From NCBI GenBank assembly GCA_015229165.1, contig JADGCD010000043.1:1-13013 (forward strand): 13,013 nt of DNA. Direction: 5' to 3'. Shown here piece by piece: positions 5,714 through 13,013 of the stretch. This stretch comes from Nitrospinota bacterium. GTDB taxonomy: Bacteria > Nitrospinota_A > UBA7883 > JADGGD01. The first letter of the stretch is position 1. Each line of letters opens with the position of its first letter. Below the pieces are notes generated by a model. That model saw only the letters and a program-made list of their open reading frames with translations, had not been told where the DNA came from and searched no databases. The position numbers and the translations under genes were made by a program.

Positions 5714-8017
5714 TCATGATAGCCTACCGCCGCCCCCCTCCGCCAGCGGGAAGCGAAGCCGAACGGTGACCCCCTCCCCCTCCCCGGCGCTTTCGATGGC
5801 AAGGGTTCCGCCGTGGGATTCGACGATGAGGGTGCAGATGGTCAACCCCAGGCCGATGCCCGTCCCCCCCTCCCCCCCCTTGCGGGTCTGGTGATGTCCC
5901 GGATTGGAGACCGAGAAGAACGGCTCCCGAACCATGGAGAGGGCGACCGGATTCATCCCCACCGCCCGGTCGACCACCGCGACCTCCACCCCCTGCGCAA
6001 CCGGCCGACAGGTGACCCGGATCGGCGCGTCGGAGGGGGAGAAGGCGACGGCGTTGGACAGAACCTCTCCCAGCGCCCTCAACACCAGATGGGGGTCGCA
6101 CCGGATCGACGCCCCCTTGGCCTCCTCCACCCGGACGTCGAACACGATCTCCCGCCCCCGGGAGTGTCCCTGCGTCCGGGCGATATCGACGGCGGAAAGG
6201 ACCAGCGGCCCCAGCGGCGCCATAACCATCGACGTGTCGGGCAGGTTCAATTGCAGTTCCGACAGGAGCGTCGTGGAGGCGATGAGCCGCTCCAGATCGT
6301 CGTAACACTCCGCCAGCACCGACGACGCCTTGCCGATGTCGACCTCCCCCTTTTGCTCCAGGATCATCTTGACCAGTTGCAGTTTCGTCAGCGGCGTGCG
6401 CAGTTCGTGGGAGGCGATGGAGGAGAAGAACTCCCGGGCCTTGACCAGCGTCTCCCGCCGGGTGATGTCGCTCTTGACCGCCACATAGTTGATGATCCCC
6501 CCGGCGGCGTCGAGCACCGGGGTGATGGTCACCTCCTCCTCGTACAGCGCTCCGTCCTTGCGGCGGTTGATCATCCGCCCTTCCCAGACCCTTCCGGAGG
6601 TCAGGTCGTCCCACATCCGCCGGTAGAACGGGGGCTCGTGCTTGCCGCTCTTGAGGATGCGGGGATTGAGTCCCAGCACTTCCTCCCGCCCATAGCCGGT
6701 GATCGCCTCGAACGCGGGGTTGGCGTATTCGATGTTCCCCATCGCGTCGGTGATGACGATCGAGTCGGCCGCCTGCTCGATGGCCATGTGGAGGCGAATC
6801 CGCTCCCGCTCGGCCCGTTTGCGGGCCGAGATGTCGGTCCGTATGGTCATGAAGGAGACCGGCGCGCCCTGGTCGTCCAGAAAGGGGACGAAAGCCGCGT
6901 CCACCCAGTACGGTCTCCCCTCCCGGTCGAGGCTGCGATACTCCCCTTTCCAGACCTTCCCCTCCCCCAGCGTCCCCTCCAGTTCGGCGAAGAGAAGGGC
7001 CGCCTCTTTCCCCCCGTCGATCACCCGCTGGTCCCGCCCGTTCAACTCTCCCGGGGGATAGTGGGAAAGGCGGCTCATCGCCTCGTTGGCGTAGGTGACG
7101 CGCCAGTCGGTCCCGGCGGCGGTGACGGCGGCGTGCTGGTCCAGGGCGAACTTCTGCTGGCCGAGAGTGCGGACCGTCCGGCGCAGGCGCATCAACAGGT
7201 AACCTATATAGACCAGTAGCAGCACCGCCGACAGGAAGATCAGGAACCGGTAGCCCTCCCCTCTGCGGCGGTCCCGCTCCGCCAGAAGGCGGACCTCGTC
7301 GTACAGCCGGTCGACGGTTTCGGTGAGCGGGTAGTCGAGCAGGCGATGGATCAGATCTTCGGTGGTCCCCATCCCTTCGGCCACCAGCAGGGCATGGTCC
7401 ACCACCCCCCGGCGCGCCCGGGCTTCGGCGTCGGAGACGACGGCATGGGTCAGGAGCCGGTCGGCCCGCTCCCGCACCCGTCGCAGCGCTTCGTCCCCCC
7501 GCCGGAACCGTTGCTCCAGAATCTCCCCCGTCAAGCCGAACAGGTCGTCCATAAGAGAGGCCGGGTGGTCCGCCCGCGCCATGAGAAGGCGCTGGAACTC
7601 TCCGGCCACTACCGGAAAATAGCGCTGGGAGTTCTTCCGGATGGCGTTGGCCCGCTTGAACCGCTCCAGCAGCTCCTCTTTGGCTTCGATGGCGGCGTCG
7701 ATCCGGTCGAGCCCCTCCCGCAACGTCGGCGCCAAATCCCCCTCGTCCGGCAGCGTGGCCCGAAGAGCGGTCGTCGTGGCCCGCAGTCGCCCCACCTCCT
7801 CCACCAGCGGATCGTAGTTGTGCAGGAGGTTCACATGGGTCCGCAGGATCGTCTCGTTCAGCTCGGCGTCGGCCTGCTTGAACCGGAGGACCGCAGCGAC
7901 CACTTCCTTCTCCTTCCCCTGCAGCGGAGAGAGAGAGAGAAAGAACAGGAGCGTCATCAGCAGGATAAGCGCCAACAATGCCAAACCGCGCAGCAGGCGG
8001 GGGCGCGTCACGATCAT
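5714..8017 (-). CDS. Membrane sensor histidine kinase: periplasmic helical sensor, two PAS domains, HisKA, HATPase
   Basis: 767 residues. TM1 is at about 10-30. An all-helical periplasmic region at 35-253 begins with QADAELNETILR and LLHNYDPLVEE, resembling the DAHL sensor domain. TM2 is at about 257-277. PAS/PAC 1 covers about 290-400 and PAS/PAC 2 about 405-520 (ADSIVITDAMGNIEYANPAF; VAVKSDITRRE). HisKA follows, with FSSIASHELRTPL and phosphoacceptor His537. The ATPase domain has the N-box Asn655 and the G2 loop GGTGIGLGL at 717-725. The G1 box reads DRAVG (683-687), with Ala in place of the first Gly of DxGxG, but Asp683 is kept. No receiver domain or response regulator is present in the window. 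The ATG at 8017 overlaps the stop of the peroxidase gene (ATGA), so the two are probably co-translated and may act together. Confidence 0.9.
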   Translation of the reverse strand: MIVTRPRLLRGLALLALILLMTLLFFLSLSPLQGKEKEVVAAVLRFKQADAELNETILRTHVNLLHNYDPLVEEVGRLRATTTALRATLPDEGDLAPTLREGLDRIDAAIEAKEELLERFKRANAIRKNSQRYFPVVAGEFQRLLMARADHPASLMDDLFGLTGEILEQRFRRGDEALRRVRERADRLLTHAVVSDAEARARRGVVDHALLVAEGMGTTEDLIHRLLDYPLTETVDRLYDEVRLLAERDRRRGEGYRFLIFLSAVLLLVYIGYLLMRLRRTVRTLGQQKFALDQHAAVTAAGTDWRVTYANEAMSRLSHYPPGELNGRDQRVIDGGKEAALLFAELEGTLGEGKVWKGEYRSLDREGRPYWVDAAFVPFLDDQGAPVSFMTIRTDISARKRAERERIRLHMAIEQAADSIVITDAMGNIEYANPAFEAITGYGREEVLGLNPRILKSGKHEPPFYRRMWDDLTSGRVWEGRMINRRKDGALYEEEVTITPVLDAAGGIINYVAVKSDITRRETLVKAREFFSSIASHELRTPLTKLQLVKMILEQKGEVDIGKASSVLAECYDDLERLIASTTLLSELQLNLPDTSMVMAPLGPLVLSAVDIARTQGHSRGREIVFDVRVEEAKGASIRCDPHLVLRALGEVLSNAVAFSPSDAPIRVTCRPVAQGVEVAVVDRAVGMNPVALSMVREPFFSVSNPGHHQTRKGGEGGTGIGLGLTICTLIVESHGGTLAIESAGEGEGVTVRLRFPLAEGGGGRLS

Positions 8018-9003
8018 CGCAGCGGCCTCCCCCGCCAGGTTCCGGTCAGCGACCGCAGGAAAGCGACCAGCGCCCCCTCTTCGTCGGCGGCGAGCCTTCT
8101 GCCCAGTTGGTATCTGGCCATCACCTCGACGGCCCGCTCCAGCGTCGCCGCGCTTCCGTCGTGGAAATAGGGCGGCGTCAGCGCGACGTTGCGCAGGGAG
8201 GGAACCTTGAAGACGTGGCGGTCCTCCTCCCGTTTCGTCACGTTGTAACGCCCCTGGTCGGCCTTGGTCTCCCCTCCCCGGTCGCGGAAATAATCTCCCA
8301 TCACTCCGAAAACCTGGAACATGTTTCCCCCGACGTTCACCCCCTGATGGCAGGAGACGCAGCCATATTCCCTGAACAGGACGTATCCCCTTTTCTCGCG
8401 CCCGTCCAGCGCGGCGCCGTCGCCCCGAAGATACCGGTCGAAACGGGCGTCGGGGGTGACAAGGGAGCGCTCGAACGTGGCGATGGCATCCTGCACGACG
8501 GCGGGCGTGAGGTCGGCCCCGTAGAGTTTTCGAACCGTAGCGACCAGTTCGCCATCCCCTTTCAGGCGGGAGATCAACGGGCCCCACGAAGAGTTCATTT
8601 CCAGCGGGTTGTGGATCGGACCGGCCACCTGCTCTTCCAGTGTCGCCGCCCGACCGTCCCAAAACTGTTTGAAATTAAAGCCACTGTTAAACACTGTGGG
8701 GGCGTTGACGCTCCCCTTCGCCCCCCCGACGCCGGTGGATACAATGGCCCGGTCGACCCCGGCGGTGTCGAGGCTGTGGCAGGTGGCGCAGGAGACCGTC
8801 CCGTCACCCGACAGGCGGGGGTCGGAGAAGAGGCGCTCCCCCAGCGCCACTTTGCCCGGGTCGAGGAGGAGCGTCTGCGGAAGGGGGGTGATCGGTTCTG
8901 TCCATTCGTCACCCTTGGCCGCCGTGGGGAGGAGCGACAGGAAGAGGACTACCGCGAGCAGTCCCCCTCTGCCCTTCCCCCTCTCATCGTCCTTCCACGC
9001 CAC
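8014..9003 (-). CDS. Periplasmic di-haem cytochrome c peroxidase (CcpA/MauG family)
   Basis: 329 residues. A Sec signal covers about 1-31. There are two c-haem sites, CATCH (72-76) and CVSCH (215-219), and the family landmarks APTVFN, FWDGRA (114-119), LEMN (134-137), PSLRN and PYFHDG (278-283). Met295 in EVMARYQ is the likely sixth ligand of the high-potential haem. Family members reduce H2O2 to water with electrons from small c-type cytochromes; MauG-like relatives oxidise proteins instead. Pseudomonas-type enzymes have a distal His 16 residues after the first haem His (SIGH); the aligned residue here is Val92 (STGV), so resting-state coordination may differ. The GTG start has GGGAG 6 bases upstream. 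It is the first gene of a minus-strand operon with the kinase and the CcmI-like lipoprotein, and is divergent from groES. Confidence 0.93.
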   Translation of the reverse strand: MAWKDDERGKGRGGLLAVVLFLSLLPTAAKGDEWTEPITPLPQTLLLDPGKVALGERLFSDPRLSGDGTVSCATCHSLDTAGVDRAIVSTGVGGAKGSVNAPTVFNSGFNFKQFWDGRAATLEEQVAGPIHNPLEMNSSWGPLISRLKGDGELVATVRKLYGADLTPAVVQDAIATFERSLVTPDARFDRYLRGDGAALDGREKRGYVLFREYGCVSCHQGVNVGGNMFQVFGVMGDYFRDRGGETKADQGRYNVTKREEDRHVFKVPSLRNVALTPPYFHDGSAATLERAVEVMARYQLGRRLAADEEGALVAFLRSLTGTWRGRPLR

Positions 9004-9141
9004 TTTTCACTCCCGTCTTTTCGCGGTACCTGCCCGCGTCCATCGCCGGATAAAGGGTGATTTCTTCAATTATTACATAGGTTCACCGCCGGTTTCCCAT
9101 CCATGCGCGAAAAGAAAAACGGAAAATCCCGGCGACGCGCC

Positions 9142-9170
9142 TTGCTTTTGGCAAAGGGGCGTACTATGTT
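9142..9170 (+). promoter_or_regulatory. Candidate groESL promoter
   Basis: TTGCTT (9142-9147, 3 of 6) and TATGTT (9165-9170, 4 of 6) are 17 bases apart. The predicted start, near 9177, falls on the first base of a palindrome. I see no match to the sigma-32 pattern (CTTGAAA plus CCCCAT). The boxes are weak individually; position and spacing are the main support. Confidence 0.33.
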
Positions 9171-9176
9171 TCACCC

Positions 9177-9205
9177 GTTGGCGGTCGACACGGTCGAGCG
9201 CCAAC
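9177..9205. promoter_or_regulatory. Imperfect palindrome in the groESL leader, possible operator
   Basis: GTTGGCG (9177-9183) and CGCCAAC (9199-9205) are perfect inverted repeats. Inside them, TCGA (9185-9188) and TCGA (9194-9197) also pair, separated from the outer arms by one G-G mismatch and from each other by CACGG. It lies about 94 bases before the groES ATG, where the CIRCE operator of HrcA often sits, but the sequence is not CIRCE (TTAGCACTC, N9, GAGTGCTAA). The rest of the 295-base divergent region between the peroxidase and groES starts (9004-9298) shows no gene and no other clear site. Confidence 0.4.
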
Positions 9206-9298
9206 AGAAAGCCGGAGCTGAGGGGGAACCTGGGGCGACAAACCGGCAGATAACGCTGTTTGAACAACTTTTCAATATCTTGCGGAGGATTTATCAGA

Positions 9299-9592
9299 AT
9301 GGCTGTGAACGTAAAGCCGCTCCATGACCGGGTGCTCGTCAAGCCCGCCGAGTCAAAAGAGACCATGAAGGGGGGGATCATCATCCCCGACACCGCCAAA
9401 GAGAAGCCGCAGGAAGGCGCCGTTGTCGCCGTCGGCGAAGGGAAAATCATGGAAGACGGCTCCCGGCGCCCCATGGCGGTCAAGAAGGGGGACACCGTCA
9501 TCTACTCGAAATACGCCGGAACCGAGATCAAGATCGACGGCGCCGAGTACCTGCTGATGCGGGAAGACGACATCCTCGGCATCGTCGGCTGA
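9299..9592 (+). CDS. groES: GroES, co-chaperonin (Hsp10)
   Basis: 97 residues, the normal length. GroES forms the heptameric lid of the GroEL folding chamber in the cytoplasm. The N-terminal strand VKPLHDRVLVKP, the mobile loop around residues 17-35 (ESKETMKGGIIIPDTAKEK) and the roof and body strands VIYSKYAGTEIKIDGAEYLLMREDDILGI are all intact. The ATG at 9299 is chosen because GGAGG lies 10 bases upstream and the protein then starts at the family position; an upstream in-frame ATG at 9260 would add 13 residues not seen in GroES. groEL follows after 58 bases. Confidence 0.98.
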   Translation: MAVNVKPLHDRVLVKPAESKETMKGGIIIPDTAKEKPQEGAVVAVGEGKIMEDGSRRPMAVKKGDTVIYSKYAGTEIKIDGAEYLLMREDDILGIVG

Positions 9593-9650
9593 ACCTGCCG
9601 TCGCCACCTTTCAAAAACAACCAACGAACCCATCGGGAGTGACAGACTAC

Positions 9651-11300
<1,650 letters not shown>

Positions 11301-11323
11301 CCCCCCCTTCCCTGTTCGTTCGC

Positions 11324-11357
11324 AACGGGCGTCTCCGCAAGGAGGCGCCCGTTTTTT
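11324..11357 (+). terminator. Rho-independent terminator of groESL
   Basis: AACGGGCGTCTCC pairs with GGAGGCGCCCGTT (13 pairs including one G-U) around a GCAA tetraloop, followed by a T tract (11352-11357). It starts 23 bases after the groEL stop. The T tract contains the stop codon of the convergent small gene on the other strand. Confidence 0.93.
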
Positions 11358-11523
11358 AATCCCGCTCTCGCGCCATCTCATCCATTTGCCGGACCCGCTC
11401 GTCGTGGGCGTCAACCGCTTTGGCCGCGTCCCGCAACGCCTGCTTCTCCCCCCGGTCCCACAGATACGAGAGCCCAAGGAGCGCAACGAGAAGAAGCCCC
11501 CCGATAATCCGCCAAAGGTTCAT
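11356..11523 (-). CDS. Small single-pass membrane protein, unrecognised
   Basis: 55 residues: MNLWRIIGGLLLVALLGLSY, whose hydrophobic part (about 5-20) is one membrane segment, then WDRGEKQ and a highly charged helical tail with regularly spaced Glu, Asp and Arg to the C-terminus (a short coiled coil is possible). The ATG overlaps the stop of the SGNH gene (ATGA at 11520-11523), the same coupling seen at three other junctions in this window, which supports translation. The TAA stop (11356-11358) sits inside the U-tract of the convergent groEL terminator. I do not recognise a family; the layout suggests a membrane partner of the SGNH protein, which is inference. Confidence 0.6.
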   Translation of the reverse strand: MNLWRIIGGLLLVALLGLSYLWDRGEKQALRDAAKAVDAHDERVRQMDEMARERD

Positions 11524-12578
11524 TTCCCCTCCTCGGTTCCCCGGATGAACGCCGCCAACCGCCGCGCCAGCAACCGGTGCCCGGCGATGGTGGGATGGAT
11601 CGGCTCGGCGTCAAAGTAGGAGGCGTTGGCCGGATGCCCCCCCTCGGTCAGCTCCGGAATCACCAGATAGACGATCCCCTCCGCCGCGCATCGTTCGCCC
11701 AGCGCGTTGCGGAACGCCCCCATCCGCGCCGCCAGCGCCGGGTCGGTGGCCGGGTCGCGATAGACCGGCGCGATGACCACCACCGCCGCCCCCGTGGAGC
11801 GGGCGAGCCGGGCCATGGCCATGACGTTCTCCACATACTCTTGCGTCGTCGACCGCGGAACCCACGACGCATACGGGGGCGCCGTCGGCGGATCGCTCCT
11901 CTTTCGCCACCATTGCGACAGGTGGCTCAACGTCTGGCTGGCGGCCACCATTCCCCGCGCGCCGGTCATGAACCGGTCCCCGTCAAAGGTCACCCGGTCG
12001 GGCGCCGGGCGGAGGTCGGCGTCGTTCCAGCCGAAAAGGATCGTCACCAGATCGGCGTCAAGGTCGCCCGCCACCTCCTCGTACCAGAGACGCCCCTGTC
12101 GGCTGCTGTAGCCGGGGACCGCCAGCGGGAACGCCTCGGCGTCGATCCCCCCGTCCTGCAGAAGCCGGGCGGTCAGGGTCGGGTAGTCCCCCTGCGCGAT
12201 GTCCGGATTGCGCAACGGCCCTCGCATGACCACCGGCGACCGGTAACCGAACGTGACCGAATCGCCCAGCGAGACGATCCGGTAGACCCCTTCCCCTTTC
12301 GGCCCGAGCTCCTGCTCGGCCCGTAGCCCCGCTTTATTCGTCAATACCAGCGTAAAGTCCCACCAGACCTGCCGCACCCCCGGCTTCAGCCGCCAGCCGA
12401 CCAGCGGATCGCCGATGAATATGGCGTCGGTCCGCTTGTTGTGCCGCTGCTCGAAAGGGGTGACGAAGAGTTCGAGCGCATCGACCGGGGCCATGAAAAG
12501 CCGGACGCCCCCTTCGACAAGCGCAAACGGAAGGGCGACCAACAGTGCGAGCCCCAGGGGAAAAAGGATGCGGCGCAT
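11520..12578 (-). CDS. Membrane-anchored SGNH/GDSL-family hydrolase-like protein
   Basis: 352 residues. An N-terminal signal anchor is at about 4-22, then an extracytoplasmic domain. SGNH blocks are visible: VSLGDSVTFG with nucleophile Ser107, the block II glycine in VPGYSS (Gly156), block III FGWND with Asn185, and block V as EPIHPT with His328. The residue three before that His, usually Asp, is Glu325; Asp323 is nearby. Related proteins act as esterases, lipases or O-acetyl-group transferases and hydrolases on cell-surface glycans; the substrate here cannot be told. The ATG at 12578 is preferred over a TTG at 12593, though the ribosome binding site is weak. The next gene downstream, a 55-residue membrane protein, overlaps its stop. 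Confidence 0.8.
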   Translation of the reverse strand: MRRILFPLGLALLVALPFALVEGGVRLFMAPVDALELFVTPFEQRHNKRTDAIFIGDPLVGWRLKPGVRQVWWDFTLVLTNKAGLRAEQELGPKGEGVYRIVSLGDSVTFGYRSPVVMRGPLRNPDIAQGDYPTLTARLLQDGGIDAEAFPLAVPGYSSRQGRLWYEEVAGDLDADLVTILFGWNDADLRPAPDRVTFDGDRFMTGARGMVAASQTLSHLSQWWRKRSDPPTAPPYASWVPRSTTQEYVENVMAMARLARSTGAAVVVIAPVYRDPATDPALAARMGAFRNALGERCAAEGIVYLVIPELTEGGHPANASYFDAEPIHPTIAGHRLLARRLAAFIRGTEEGK

Positions 12579-12655
12579 GATCGTGTCCGGCAATCACAAT
12601 GGATATTCGCCAGTCTACCGCATCGGGGCAAATTCTCGTGTCGGACATTTTTATA

Positions 12656-12683
12656 TTGATTCCCGTTCTCATTCTCGTATAAT
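12656..12683 (+). promoter_or_regulatory. Strong sigma-70-type promoter
   Basis: TTGATT (12656-12661, 4 of 6) and a perfect TATAAT (12678-12683) are 16 bases apart, with an AT-rich stretch just before the -35 box. The predicted start is near 12690. It reads toward the structured leader and the gene at the right edge. Confidence 0.75.
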
Positions 12684-12689
12684 GAAGCC

Positions 12690-12855
12690 ATGTATAGCGC
12701 GGAACATGCGTAACGGGGTGGAGTCCTCCCTTAGGGACGAAACCTCCCGGTGAAACCGTAGCCGCTCATCCGGTATCCCCCCCGAGCCGGTGAGAGGCTA
12801 CGGTTTCATCTTTTTATCCTGCGGTATAGAATGTGCCTTCCATCGGGAGGCCCCC
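12690..12855 (+). ncRNA. Structured 5' leader or small RNA of unknown class
   Basis: About 165 nt between the predicted start and the next ATG, with no convincing ORF. It contains a possible hairpin TCCC-TTA-GGGA (12727-12737), two copies of CCTCCC (12725-12730 and 12743-12748), two copies of GAAACC (12739-12744 and 12752-12757) and a long terminator-like hairpin at 12751-12808. The second CCTCCC extends to CCTCCCG, a 7-base complement of the Shine-Dalgarno CGGGAGG of the next gene (12844-12850). It could be an attenuator or riboswitch controlling that gene, or an independent small RNA of about 125 nt that ends at the hairpin. I could not match it to a riboswitch class I know. Confidence 0.5.
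12751..12815 (+). terminator. Long terminator hairpin in the leader
   Basis: TGAAACCGTAGCC (12751-12763) pairs perfectly with GGCTACGGTTTCA (12796-12808), 13 pairs. After a G-A mismatch the stem continues with CTCA/TGAG, a bulged T, and CCGG/CCGG, closing a 13-base loop. TCTTTTT follows (12809-12815). It lies 40 bases before the start codon at 12856, so it would cut off that gene unless read-through is allowed. Confidence 0.8.
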
Positions 12856-13013
12856 ATGCCAGCATTCAGCGCTTCGGAACTCTTCGCATTCCCCGCCCAT
12901 CTTGCCATCCTGCGCCGGATCGCCACCGATCTTGAGCCCCTCTCGAACGAAGCGGCCGCAACCGGTCGGGCCGAAGGGGTCGGCGTCTGGTCGTTCCTGT
13001 CGGCGGTGGCGCT
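12856..13013 (+). CDS. Unrecognised gene, 5' part only
   Basis: The ATG at 12856 follows a strong Shine-Dalgarno (GGGAGG, 12845-12850, 5-base spacing) and the frame stays open to the window edge, 52 whole codons. The protein begins MPAFSASELFAFPAHLA and continues with a mostly helical-looking stretch (ILRRIATDLEPL, then Ala-rich); there is no signal peptide and no motif I recognise. It is downstream of the promoter, structured leader and terminator hairpin described separately. No function is assigned. Confidence 0.6.
   Translation, partial: MPAFSASELFAFPAHLAILRRIATDLEPLSNEAAATGRAEGVGVWSFLSAVA

Noticed and set aside
8018..8662. N-terminal extension of the kinase frame by about 215 residues
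   Set aside because: It lies within the peroxidase gene in another frame, is Arg/Gly rich, and the membrane segment begins right after the ATG at 8017, which forms an ATGA overlap.
9004..9298. CIRCE element, sigma-32 promoter or FNR box in the peroxidase/groES divergent region
   Set aside because: No TTAGCACTC/GAGTGCTAA, no CTTGAAA plus CCCCAT pair, and the TTGA-TCA element near 9060-9073 has the wrong spacing for FNR.
9639..9650. GTG start for groEL four codons upstream
   Set aside because: It overlaps the GGGAG ribosome binding site, and the family starts at MAK, which is the ATG at 9651.
12706..12753. A 15-residue leader peptide ending at the base of the terminator hairpin
   Set aside because: Its placement suits ribosome-mediated attenuation, but it has only a weak ribosome binding site and no run of one amino acid codon.
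12690..12820. A known riboswitch: c-di-GMP-I, TPP, fluoride, cobalamin or a T-box
   Set aside because: GGGACGAAACC is faintly like part of the c-di-GMP-I core but GGGCAAACC is missing. CTGAGA (TPP), the fluoride GATGG and CTGATG segments, and the cobalamin core are absent. The leader is far too short for T-box stem I.

Overview
The window is GC-rich DNA from a Gram-negative bacterium. The support for that is lipoprotein and Sec signal peptides, periplasmic c-type cytochrome machinery, a GroEL with a Gly-Gly-Met tail, and abundant runs of 7-8 C or G. The OleA and GroEL sequences look like those of deltaproteobacterial or Nitrospirota-type lineages, but the genus cannot be named from sequence alone. 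There are no tRNAs, rRNAs, insertion sequences or CRISPR arrays.

Positions 1-3452 (minus strand) hold three genes of the long-chain olefin (ole) pathway in the order oleA-oleB-oleC. Each junction is a 4-base ATGA overlap. OleA condenses two acyl-CoAs head to head, OleC makes a beta-lactone from the reduced product, and OleB decarboxylates the lactone to the cis-olefin. OleC runs off the window edge and the reductase gene oleD is not visible. A free-standing AMMECR1-domain gene (3522-4094, minus) lies just upstream. A plausible promoter for the ole genes sits in the 69-base gap between them.

Positions 4095-5050 carry a small periplasmic rhodanese (plus), a 68-residue excisionase-type helix-turn-helix protein (minus) and a short AT-rich stretch. 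That stretch lies between the HTH gene and the strong terminator of the next operon.

Positions 5051-9003 (minus) form an apparent three-gene operon. It encodes a di-haem cytochrome c peroxidase, a membrane histidine kinase whose start overlaps the peroxidase stop (ATGA), and a lipoprotein with a domain resembling the Ig-like C-terminal domain of the cytochrome c maturation protein CcmI/CcmH. The operon ends at a clear intrinsic terminator. It suggests a periplasmic redox or peroxide sensing module, and no response regulator is encoded nearby.

Divergent from it is groES-groEL (9299-11300, plus). A candidate promoter is followed by an imperfect palindrome that is not CIRCE, and the pair ends at a strong terminator. 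Convergent to groEL are an SGNH/GDSL-family hydrolase (11520-12578, minus) and an overlapping 55-residue membrane protein (11356-11523). The stop codon of the small gene lies inside the groEL terminator U-tract.

The right edge (12656-13013, plus) has a near-consensus sigma-70 promoter and a structured leader of about 165 nt. The leader contains a very long terminator-like hairpin and two anti-Shine-Dalgarno CCTCCC copies, and is followed by an unrecognised truncated gene. This leader matches no riboswitch class I could recall and is the best candidate for something undescribed, together with the peroxidase-kinase operon.
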